The notes beneath the pieces were generated by a model. That model had not been told where the DNA came from. It searched no databases and worked only from the letters and a program-made list of their open reading frames with translations. From Paractinoplanes ferrugineus (GTDB lineage Bacteria; Actinomycetota; Actinomycetes; Mycobacteriales; Micromonosporaceae): a DNA stretch of 64,000 bases. A program made the translations under genes and the position numbers. Positions 1 through 7,800 of the stretch are shown in pieces; the first letter of the stretch is position 1; each line of letters opens with the position of its first letter. The stretch lies in assembly GCF_016862195.1 (NCBI RefSeq), contig NZ_BOMM01000036.1, forward strand, positions 46,221 to 110,220, in the 5' to 3' direction.

Positions 1-256
1 ACCCTCGGGGATTTGCGAGCTTTGCTCCTGGGGTGTCGCTCCTCGGTGGCCGTCTGGATGCGGCTCCGTCTCCATGCGGAGGCGCGCCCAAATCTCCTGC
101 GGAGGGTCTCGCGCGTCCGCCGAGGCCACATCTTCGGGGAGAAAGGGGTCTCCGGGGCACTTCAAGACCCCATCTTCCCTGATGAAGGGCCGCTGGAGAG
201 CAACGAAACCGCCAGGGGCGCCGGCGGCGGGCGGTTGGTTCCGGAACTGGGATGCA
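1..256. other. No gene recognised at left edge
   Basis: I see no convincing coding sequence here. Open frames on both strands give arginine-rich or mixed peptides without domain character. The tract serves at least in part as the upstream region of the secreted protein that begins at 362. Any gene ending left of the window would not be visible. Confidence 0.5.
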
Positions 257-302
257 TTGACGGGGGTGACATGTCGGCGTAACACTTCGGAAAGCGCTCT
301 CC
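257..302 (+). promoter_or_regulatory. Promoter with LacI-type operator
   Basis: A -35 box TTGACG (257-262), a 17-bp spacer and a -10 box TAACAC (280-285) are followed at once by GGAAAGCGCTCTCC (289-302), a near-palindrome centred on GCGC. The same arrangement stands before the mosaic hydrolase on the other strand (8408 down to 8353). Seen: the matching boxes, spacing and palindrome. Known: LacI-family repressors of actinobacterial glucan utilisation (CebR and relatives) bind GAGCGCTC-centred palindromes. Inferred: a LacI-family repressor sits over the start site. The repressor itself is not identified in this window. Confidence 0.7.
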
Positions 303-361
303 AAAGGCCGCCTCGCGTTCCCCGCGCGGGGCGTACACGTCTATCCCCCTGGAGATCCCGA

Positions 362-1786
362 GTGAAGACTCCAAACGAACAACGCCATCGCCATCGCCAC
401 TCCATGCGGCGGATCGTGGCGCCTCTCGCGGTCACCGCCGTGGCCGGGACGTTGACCGTCGTCGGACTGCAAGCGGCGCACGCGGCGGACACTCTGCTTT
501 CGCAAGGTCGGCCCACCCTTGCCTCGTCGACGGAAAGTGGCGGCTCGCCGGCTGCGGCGGCTGTCGACGGCAATTCCTCGACGCGGTGGGGGAGTGCCTG
601 GAGCGATCCCCAATGGCTGCGCGTCGACCTCGGCGGTTCGGCGAGCATCACGTCCGTACAACTGCAGTGGGAAACCGCGTACGCGAAGGCGTATCAGATC
701 CAGACATCGGCTGACGGCAATGCCTGGACCACCGTCGCCGCGAAGAGCAATGGTGCCGGAGGCACCGAGACGCTCACAGTGAGTGGCACCGGGCGCTATG
801 TCCGGATGTACGGGACGCAGCGCGCTACCACCTACGGTTACTCGCTGTTCGAGTTCAAGGTGTTCGGCTCGCTCTCCAGCCCGCCCGCCCCGGACGGACC
901 CGGCTATGTGCCGGCGAACCCGCCGGTCACCGGGGTCACCCCGTCGACCGCCGTGCCGCCGGACACGAATCCGCCCACCACGCACCACGAGTTCCAGGCC
1001 AACTGCTCGGTGAGCCGCACCAACCTGCCGGACGACCCGATCGTCTTCCCGGGCCTGCCGGGGGCCTCGCACTCGCACACGTTCATGGGCAACGCGACCA
1101 CGAACGCAATGACGACGCTGGGTAGTTTGCAGGCTGGTGGCACCTCATGCATCACGCCCGGTGACAAGACCGGTTACTGGATGCCGACGCTGCTCAACGG
1201 CACCACCGCGGTGCAACCGGTCGGCCGCCAGGTCATCTACTACAAGAGTGGGGTCATCGACTATCGCAGCGTGCGGCCGTTCCCGGTCGGCCTGCGTTAC
1301 GTGGTGGGCAGCCCGACTGCGACCATCGACGACTTCCGGAACAGCCCGGGTGCGGTCGAGGGCTTCGAGTGCGGAGACAGCACGTTCAACTGGGACATCC
1401 CGGCGAACTGCCCGGCCGGCACCCAGCTGAACGCCCGCTACCAGGCGCCGAGCTGCTGGGACGGCCTGCACCTGGACACGCCGGACCACAAGAGCCACAT
1501 GGCGTACCCCGTGCTCGGGGTCTGCCCGAACGATCACCCGGTCGCGGTGCCGATGATCGAGTTCAAGATGGCGTGGCCGGTAAGCGGCAACATGAGCAAC
1601 GTCCACTTCTCCAGCGGGCGTGGCTTCAGCTTCCACTACGACGTCTACAACGCGTGGGACGGCCCGACTCTGGCCGCCCTCACGACCCACTGCATCAACG
1701 GTGGTCTGCAGTGTGACCCGCGCGGTTTCGACCTCTACAAGCCGGACCGTGGCGCCGCCCTGAACGAGAACTACGTGCTTCCCTGA
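362..1786 (+). CDS. Secreted CBM32-like + DUF1996 protein
   Basis: This is a 474-residue exported protein. The GTG at 362 is chosen because GGAG lies 8 nt upstream and a signal peptide follows directly (basic start, hydrophobic core about 17-38, AHAA cleavage near residue 42). Residues 43-170 form a discoidin/F5-8 type C domain (CBM32-like) with SDPQWLRVDLG and GYSLFEFKV, nearly identical to the repeats in the hydrolase at 4893-8297. After a Pro-rich linker, residues about 208-460 match DUF1996, with HSH (237-239) and Cys/His-rich motifs such as CWDG. DUF1996 has no settled function; it is known from fungi and actinobacteria and often joins carbohydrate-binding modules. The shared promoter and operator suggest a role in extracellular glucan use. 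Transcription ends at the hairpin 1792-1828. Confidence 0.85.
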   Translation: MKTPNEQRHRHRHSMRRIVAPLAVTAVAGTLTVVGLQAAHAADTLLSQGRPTLASSTESGGSPAAAAVDGNSSTRWGSAWSDPQWLRVDLGGSASITSVQLQWETAYAKAYQIQTSADGNAWTTVAAKSNGAGGTETLTVSGTGRYVRMYGTQRATTYGYSLFEFKVFGSLSSPPAPDGPGYVPANPPVTGVTPSTAVPPDTNPPTTHHEFQANCSVSRTNLPDDPIVFPGLPGASHSHTFMGNATTNAMTTLGSLQAGGTSCITPGDKTGYWMPTLLNGTTAVQPVGRQVIYYKSGVIDYRSVRPFPVGLRYVVGSPTATIDDFRNSPGAVEGFECGDSTFNWDIPANCPAGTQLNARYQAPSCWDGLHLDTPDHKSHMAYPVLGVCPNDHPVAVPMIEFKMAWPVSGNMSNVHFSSGRGFSFHYDVYNAWDGPTLAALTTHCINGGLQCDPRGFDLYKPDRGAALNENYVLP

Positions 1787-1791
1787 TTTGT

Positions 1792-1828
1792 TTGAAAGGG
1801 GCGCCATCTCTGCTGGCGCCCCTTTCAA
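1792..1828. terminator. Bidirectional terminator
   Basis: A perfect 15-bp stem (TTGAAAGGGGCGCCA at 1792-1806, TGGCGCCCCTTTCAA at 1814-1828) encloses a 7-nt loop. It lies between two convergent genes. The stop codon of the minus-strand lipoprotein (1825-1827) is inside the right arm. The A/T-rich stem ends can serve either direction. Confidence 0.85.
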
Positions 1829-2385
1829 GATGCTTTCTGGGAAGCGTTCTTCAGCGTGGTTTCGGCCAATTCACGGGTACGCAGAATTTGTGTCGCCAGG
1901 GAACGGGTCTGCTCCTCGACTCCCGATTTGTCTTCGCTTTCCGCGAGGTTCTGACTCTGGTCCAGATGCTCCTGGATGAGTTTCAGAACGTACGCGTCGA
2001 AGTCTTTTCCGGTGAGCGCGGCGGCCTTGGTCACGTCGTCCGGGGTGACCATGCCGGGCATCGGCATCCCCTTGTGCGGGTTTTCCGACGGCAGGCCCGC
2101 CTGGTCGTGCAGCGCTCGCAGCGCGCTCAGCTCGGCGGTGGTGAATCCCTGCACCTGTAAGGCCAGGGCCTGCAGCGAGTCGCTGCCGCTGTGTTCGGGA
2201 ACGATCTCCAGAAGCGGGAGCAGCTCCTCGTCCATCGCGATGTTGATCTCGATCCAGGCGAGGTCGGTGCCGCCGAACTGACTGGCCGCACGCGCCGCCG
2301 GGGTGGGTGCCGGATCGGCCGCCGAGCTGGTGCAGCCGCTCAGCAGCAGAGTGCCGGCGAGCAGGACTCGGGCTATCGCTTTCAC
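1825..2385 (-). CDS. DUF305-like lipoprotein
   Basis: The product has 186 residues, starts at GTG 2385 and carries a lipoprotein signal with lipobox LLSGC (Cys18), so it should be anchored on the outer face of the membrane. The body follows the layout of actinobacterial DUF305 proteins: an N-terminal helix pair with TDLAWIEINIAMDEELLPLL, a middle NPHKGMPMPGMVTPDD segment and a C-terminal helical pair. The His-His motifs of classical DUF305 proteins, proposed to bind metal, are absent here (for example IQEHLDQSQ), so this is a divergent version whose metal binding is doubtful. It stands alone, and its stop codon lies inside the shared terminator stem. Confidence 0.75.
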   Translation of the reverse strand: MKAIARVLLAGTLLLSGCTSSAADPAPTPAARAASQFGGTDLAWIEINIAMDEELLPLLEIVPEHSGSDSLQALALQVQGFTTAELSALRALHDQAGLPSENPHKGMPMPGMVTPDDVTKAAALTGKDFDAYVLKLIQEHLDQSQNLAESEDKSGVEEQTRSLATQILRTRELAETTLKNASQKAS

Positions 2386-2545
2386 GCCGGTAAGTCTGGT
2401 CTTTTACCTTTACGTATGTCAACGATTAGATATCGATGGGTCGCAACGCTCTTGTAACAATTAACCGGCTTCGATGGATTAGTTTCCACGGCGCCTCGGT
2501 GGGGTGTTGCTATCCTTGTCTTAGATGCCCGCTTATGCGGCCATC

Positions 2546-2588
2546 CCGGACGAGGGCGTGTCGTACCCGGCTATGACAAGACGACCGC
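2546..2588 (+). promoter_or_regulatory. Guanidine-III riboswitch (ykkC-III)
   Basis: The conserved blocks of the guanidine-III class are present in order: CCGGACGAGG, then TCGTACCCGG, then GACAAGACGA. P1 forms between CCGG 2546-2549 and CCGG 2567-2570. The pseudoknot forms between GTCGT 2560-2564 and ACGAC 2581-2585, extended by GCG 2556-2558 with CGC 2586-2588 around a bulged T2559. The 3' strand of the pseudoknot ends 3 nt before the ribosome binding site GGAG (2592-2595) of the exporter gene at 2605. Ligand binding is therefore expected to free the binding site and switch translation on. I recognise the class from memory of its consensus; the base pairing was checked by hand. Confidence 0.93.
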
Positions 2589-2604
2589 GATGGAGTGACT
2601 CGTC

Positions 2605-2919
2605 ATGGCATGGACCGTTCTCGTGGTTTCCGGCGCGTTGGAGACCATCTGGGCGATTGCCCTCGATCGCAGTTCCGGATTCAGTCGACTCGCGCCGACT
2701 GTGATCTTCGTGGTCGCGCTGGTGCTCAGCATGATCGGGCTCGGTTACGCACTGCGCACGATCCCGATCGGCACCGGTTACGCGGTGTGGGTGGGAATCG
2801 GCGCGGTCGGTACGGCAGTGGTCGGCATGGTGGCGCTCGGTGAGCCGGCCAACCTCGTACGCGTCATGTGTCTGTTGATGATCGTGGCCGGCGTCGTCGG
2901 CCTCAAGGTGTTCCACTGA
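2605..2919 (+). CDS. gdx: Guanidinium exporter, SMR family (Gdx/SugE)
   Basis: A 104-residue small multidrug resistance protein with four membrane helices that exchanges guanidinium for protons as a dual-topology dimer. The sequence follows the Gdx subtype closely: GALETIWAIAL with the coupling Glu13 and Trp16, GFSRLAP, the GTGYAVWVGIGAVG segment and LGEPAN. The SMR drug exporters (EmrE type) differ at these positions. The upstream guanidine-III riboswitch independently supports guanidinium as the substrate. The ATG at 2605 has GGAG 9 nt upstream. It is monocistronic, ending at the hairpin 2924-2960. Confidence 0.96.
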   Translation: MAWTVLVVSGALETIWAIALDRSSGFSRLAPTVIFVVALVLSMIGLGYALRTIPIGTGYAVWVGIGAVGTAVVGMVALGEPANLVRVMCLLMIVAGVVGLKVFH

Positions 2920-2923
2920 GCGA

Positions 2924-2960
2924 CGGTGCGCCCCGCGCGGCAAGCTCGCGGGGCGCACCG
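2924..2960. terminator. Intrinsic terminator after gdx
   Basis: A 14-bp perfect stem (CGGTGCGCCCCGCG 2924-2937 and CGCGGGGCGCACCG 2947-2960) with a 9-nt loop is followed by TTT. It lies between gdx and the convergent small gene that ends at 2971 and can serve both. Confidence 0.85.
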
Positions 2961-2970
2961 TTTCGCCTGG

Positions 2971-3246
2971 TCACATCGAGATGTCGAGCTTGCTCTTGTA
3001 ACCGCTGATGCTGTTGGTGCGCGAATCCTCGTTCTCGCGCTTGGCCGCCTGCTGCTCGCGCTGGACCGCCTGCTGCGCCCGGAGAACCGCGGCCCGGTCC
3101 TCGGCGATGATCCGGTCGTGGTCCGACTCGGCGACCTTGGCGGCGGCCTTCGCGGCGAGGTCCTGGGTCAGCTTCTGCTGGTACTTCTCGAGCTCGGACT
3201 GGGCGGTGCTGTTGCTGCTGGTCGAGCCGATCGCGGTGATGCTCAT
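2971..3246 (-). CDS. Small Ala/Gln-rich coiled-coil protein
   Basis: A 91-residue protein of unknown function. The ATG at 3246 is preferred over upstream in-frame starts because AAGGA lies 8 nt before it and the encoded N-terminus (MSITAIGSTSS) looks natural. Residues about 15-75 are a continuous charged helix rich in Ala, Gln, Glu and Lys, predicted to form a coiled coil. There is no signal peptide or membrane segment. A cytosolic structural or adaptor role is possible, but nothing in the sequence fixes it. A 95-bp gap separates it from the upstream hydrolase gene. Confidence 0.7.
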   Translation of the reverse strand: MSITAIGSTSSNSTAQSELEKYQQKLTQDLAAKAAAKVAESDHDRIIAEDRAAVLRAQQAVQREQQAAKRENEDSRTNSISGYKSKLDISM

Positions 3247-3341
3247 GGTGATGGTCCTTTGCCGGTGGGGGACTCGGTCGCCCGGTCCCATCGTCCGGCT
3301 CGGCCCGATCATGTGAACTTCCGCCGGCGAACTCCTGCCGC

Positions 3342-4127
3342 TCACGGCTCCATGTCGACGCCGACCGCGTAATGGTCTGAGGGGTGGATGCCGCCGATCG
3401 GCCGGTCGCCGGCCAGGAACGCGCCGTGCACGGCGAGCGGCAGGCCGGGGCGGCCGGGCCGGGCCAGGATGTGGTCGACGCGGCGGTCGAGCTGCTTGGG
3501 CGCGTCGGGCGCGCAGGGCAGCCGCGAGTCCAGCGTCACGGCGCCCGGATCGGCGCCGGCCGCCACCCAGGTGTCGACCATGGCGTCGAGCAGCGGAAGG
3601 AGCTCGGGCTGGTCCGGCGCGGCGTTGAGATCAGCAAGCAGGAGTACGGGCATCGGCCCGTCCAGTCCGGGATCGGTGGCCAGCGCCGCCAGCGCCCGGG
3701 TCTGCGCGAGATGATCGCCGGCGAACCGCTCCTCCCACTCGGTGCCGGCCACGATGACGTGCAGTGGTCCGCGCGGATGATCGAGGCTGGCCCGCAACGC
3801 CGCCGGGGCCGGCCCGCCGCGCTGCTCGTGCGGCAGCTCGCAGCGCTCCCGAGACAGGATCGGCCAGCGGCTGAGCAGCCCGAGTCCGAAACCGATCCCC
3901 GGGTGCTCCGGATCCTCCACGCCCGGCTCGGTGGCCGGGATCCACGCCGCGTGCAGGCCGCCCGGCCGGGCGAGACGCTCCGCCTGGTCGGTGCCGTCAC
4001 CCGACCAGGCCTCGACGAGTCCGAGCACGTCCGGCCGATACGTTCCGACCGTCGCGGCGATGCTCTCCTCGCGCCGCCGCCAGTTCCCGCCGAACCGCCA
4101 CCACACGTTCCAAACCATGACGCGCAT
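3342..4127 (-). CDS. Endonuclease/exonuclease/phosphatase-fold hydrolase
   Basis: A 261-residue cytosolic protein of the EEP superfamily (DNase I-like metal-dependent phosphoesterases). The family landmarks occur in order: Asn7 in WNVWW, the metal-binding Glu39 in LVEAW, Asp166 and Asn168 in LLADLNAAP, Asp218-His219 in RRVDHIL and the catalytic Ser250-Asp251-His252 near the C-terminus. The substrate could be nucleic acid, phosphoinositide or another phosphodiester; the sequence does not decide. The ATG at 4127 gives the usual EEP N-terminus. Confidence 0.85.
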   Translation of the reverse strand: MRVMVWNVWWRFGGNWRRREESIAATVGTYRPDVLGLVEAWSGDGTDQAERLARPGGLHAAWIPATEPGVEDPEHPGIGFGLGLLSRWPILSRERCELPHEQRGGPAPAALRASLDHPRGPLHVIVAGTEWEERFAGDHLAQTRALAALATDPGLDGPMPVLLLADLNAAPDQPELLPLLDAMVDTWVAAGADPGAVTLDSRLPCAPDAPKQLDRRVDHILARPGRPGLPLAVHGAFLAGDRPIGGIHPSDHYAVGVDMEP

Positions 4128-4151
4128 CGATACAAGGTACTCAATTAGGGG

Positions 4152-4892
4152 TTATTCGGGGCCGACTTCGCCAGTGCTTCGTGATCCGGCATCGGTGTAG
4201 GGCGGGAGAAGATGGATCAGCTCGGGGTCGCCCGCTTCGGTGAGCGCGCGGACGGTTCCGGCGAGAATGTCGGCGATCTGGATCTCGGGGTGTCGGAGAG
4301 CCTCGAGGAACCGGATGTCCCGCAGCGGGCAGCGTTCCTTGAGGACTTCGACGCGTCGCGGCGGCAGCTGTGTCTGCCGGTCGTGGGCGATCGTCACCGG
4401 ACCCCAGTGGGTGACCGCGGCGACGATTGCCGGGACCAGCGGATCGAGGACGGAGCGGCCGACCGGATCCGCGCTCAACCATTCCCGGAACGCCGCTGCC
4501 CGGTGGCGGGCGGTCGGCCGCAGAACGTCGAGATCGGGCTCTGCCTTGGTCCGGAGAATGTCGTTGGCGCTCTCGGGGCCGGGAAACTCGCCACCGACGT
4601 GTTCGTCGAAGACCCGGCGGACAAATGCCGGTTTGTCGAGGAGGAAGACGTGGCCCCGACCGTACACCGGACCCGATTCGCCGAGGAACCAGCGCAACGT
4701 CCGGCGATGCTGCGGCCGGAGCAGATGGTTGGCTTTGTACTCGGTGGCCGGCGACCTGATGCGGACACGCAACTCGGCCAGCACGGCGGCAGGTTCCGCC
4801 AGGCTGACCGAGGCGTGCGCGAAGAGCCGGGTCGTGGAGCCGATGAGCTTCTCACCCTCGTACCCGGACTCGTCGCAGGCGATCTCCAGCAT
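4152..4892 (-). CDS. DUF3800-like protein
   Basis: A 246-residue protein starting with CDESG (Asp7-Glu8-Ser9-Gly10), the signature beginning of DUF3800-type proteins, and containing IQIADILAGTVR near the C-terminus, which matches their usual second acidic motif. DUF3800 proteins have a predicted RNase H-like fold and are often found with mobile or defence genes; activity is not established. The ATG at 4890-4892 follows directly on the TAG stop (4893-4895) of the mosaic hydrolase, with no clear Shine-Dalgarno sequence. Its translation is therefore probably coupled to the hydrolase gene, an odd partner. Confidence 0.7.
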   Translation of the reverse strand: MLEIACDESGYEGEKLIGSTTRLFAHASVSLAEPAAVLAELRVRIRSPATEYKANHLLRPQHRRTLRWFLGESGPVYGRGHVFLLDKPAFVRRVFDEHVGGEFPGPESANDILRTKAEPDLDVLRPTARHRAAAFREWLSADPVGRSVLDPLVPAIVAAVTHWGPVTIAHDRQTQLPPRRVEVLKERCPLRDIRFLEALRHPEIQIADILAGTVRALTEAGDPELIHLLPPYTDAGSRSTGEVGPE

Positions 4893-7800
4893 CTATTGCT
4901 TATATACGCCGAACTCCCACAGTGAATAGCCATATGTGGTCGCCCGGCCGGTTGCCTCGACCCGCACGTAGCGGCCGGAGCCGCTGATGCTCAGGTCGTC
5001 GAAACCACCGTCACCGCTGGATGTGCTGTAGACCGTGGTCCAGTTCGAACCGTCCGCCGACGTCTGCACCTGATAACCGGTCGCATAGGCGGCCTCCCAG
5101 GCCAGCTGCACGTGGTTGAACGATTGCACCGAGCCGAGATCGACCCGCAGCCACGCGGTGTCCACCCATTCGCCGGCCCAGCGGGTTCCGTAGTCGCCGT
5201 CCGTCGCGTACTGCGGCAGCTGCGGCCCGTTCGTGCCGGTCGGCTGGTAGGTCGACGCCGTGGTGGTTTTTCCCCTGGCGAGATTCGTGCCTGGAACGGT
5301 CGGTGGCACCACGCGAATCGACCGTTGCTCGATACCGACGTTGCCCTGACCGTCGTACGCGTAGACGTAGACCTTCCAGACGCCCAGCTTGTCCGGTGCC
5401 CTGGCGGTGAACGAACCGTTTCCGTTGTCGGTGAAGGTGACGTTGGTCAGGCCGGTCCCGCCGGTGATGTGCTTGTCCGAGTACATCAGGTTGTAGCGGA
5501 TCAGATCGCCCTGCGGATCGCTCGCCGTCGCATCGACGGTGAACGTTCCACCGGCCGGCACTGCGGTCTGGTTCGACACCGACATCGACGAGATGACCGG
5601 TGGCGTGTTCGCCGGGGTCTGACCCGAATAGGCCTGCGCGAGAGCGTAGTAACCGAGTCGGCGCCACCCGCCGGTGAACGTGTTCAGCCACACTCCGCCG
5701 AAGTCGTTCTCGAGACCGTAATGGAACTCGGTCACGCCGAGAGCCACTCCCGGATGGGCGTTGATCGTGTTGACGCTGTTCGTGTAGCCGTCGCGCTTCT
5801 GCACGTCGGTCGGCTCCGTCGGTACGCCGTTGACGTCGTTGGGGACCTCCCATTCACCGGCCGGCCCGCCCTCGGTGACGATGTACGGCTTGGTGTAACC
5901 GCCCGCCACCCAGTCGTTGTAGACGTTGCCGATCGCCCCGTACGAGTTGACCGCGAGCAGATCCAGATCGGGGGCGTACTGCTTGTAATAGGGCCAGGCG
6001 CCGGTATAGGCGTCGGTCGACGTGACCGGGTGATTCGGGTCGGCCGCGTGAATGGCCTGGGCCAGCTGGTTGACGAACTTGGCGTAACCCACCCGGCGCG
6101 CTTCCACCTCGGCCGCCGACAGCCCGTGGTCCTGCATGGTCAGGATGACCTCGTTGCCGACGTCCCACATCAGTACGCCCGGCTTGTTCTTCAGGGTGTT
6201 GACCCGGTTCACGATCTCGGTCTTGACCGAGTTCATGTAGGCCGTGTCGTTCGCATAGTCGGCGCCCTGGTTCAGCCAGTGCCCGACGACCACCTTGATG
6301 CCCTGCTGCGCCGCCTTGTCGAGCAGGCCGGGGGTGTTCGCGTCGTCCACGCCCCAGATCCGGATCGTATTGACGCCCATGTTCTTCAGGTCGCGCAGGT
6401 ATCCGTCGGCGGCGGCCTGCGGCGGACCGTAGGTCAAACCCTTCAGCCGGTACCCGGCACCGTTTACCTGAAGCTGCCAGTTGCCCTGGGTGCCGGTCAC
6501 CTTCACCACGCTCGGTGCGGTCGGCGTCGCCGGGTCGGTCATCGCCGTCGCCGCGGTGCCGGTCGCCCGGGACACGCTGACCGAATCCACACTCAGCACG
6601 CCACCGGACGTGGTGTCGGCGGTCGGAGTGGTACGGCCGGCGATCGCGTTCGGCAGCGACCCGCCGATGGCCAGGTCCAGGCGCAGGAAGAAGCCGTGGT
6701 GCACGGCCGCGTTCCAGGCCGTCACGCCGACCTGCGACTCCCGTACGATCCAGGTCTGCCGACCGTCGAGAGAGAACCGGATCTCCTCGTCGGTCTTGGT
6801 CCGGTCGATGACCTGCGAATACTCGTGGTAACCGGACTGGCAGCCGAGGCAACTCGCGAAGCCTGACGAGCGCCCGTTATATTCCGCGCACGGCCCGTCC
6901 GGCGCGGTGCCGCAGTGCAGTGTCTGCGCCAGCTGGTTGCGCCCGTTGACGTCGGTCATGATGTCGGTCTCGCCGACGCCCGGCCAGTTGTTGTAGTTGC
7001 CGCGATACGCCGCTCCGGTAGCGCGGAAGCCCGGCCAGTAACCGAGCGCATTGGCCACGTCGGGTTGCTTGAGCACCGCGGTGAACTTCGTCCGGGTGCC
7101 GGCGAGCGGTTCGAAGTCGGTGCGCTGCGTCTCGAGCCGTCCCGACGTCCAGTTGCCGGCACCGTCGCGGATCGCCTTGATGGTCAGCTTGCCGGCGCCG
7201 TCGAGCGAGACGTTCGCCGTGCTCGCGGACGCCGTCTCGACCTCGCCGGTGCCCCAGTCGGCGGCGCCGCCAGGGTAGGAGGTGCCGGTGCGCAGCAGCC
7301 AGTTGGCGCCGCTCGGCGAGGTGTTGGCGGCCCCGTCGAAGCTGTCCGACCAGACAGTGGTGAAGTCGCCCGTGGTGGGTGTGCCGCCGCTTGTGAAGAC
7401 CTTGAACTCGAACAGCGAGTAGCCGTAGCCGCCCGGACGCGCTGTGCCGTACATGCGGATGTAGCGCCCGTTACCACTCACCGTGAGCGTCTCGGTGCCG
7501 CCGGCACCGTTGCTCGTGGAATAGATGTCGGTCCAGGTGCTGCCGTCCGTCGAGGTCTGGATCTGGTACGCCTTGCCGTACGCGCCCTCCCACTGGAGCC
7601 CGACCTGGCAGATGTTCTGCGCCGAGCCGAGGTCGACGCTGATCCACTGGGGATCACTGAACGTGCTCGACCAGCGCGTACCGGCGTTGCCGTCGGTGGC
7701 GTTGGCGGCCGCGACGTCCGCGCCCTCCTGCGACGATGCGGTGGTCGGCCGGCCCTGAGCGGCGTTGGTGGTGCCGCAGGCGGCGGGCGTGCTGCCGGTG

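Noticed and set aside
2484..2516. Promoter boxes upstream of the guanidine riboswitch (TTCCAC and TATCCT)
   Set aside because: The 21-bp spacing is too long. The true promoter must be close by but I cannot place it.
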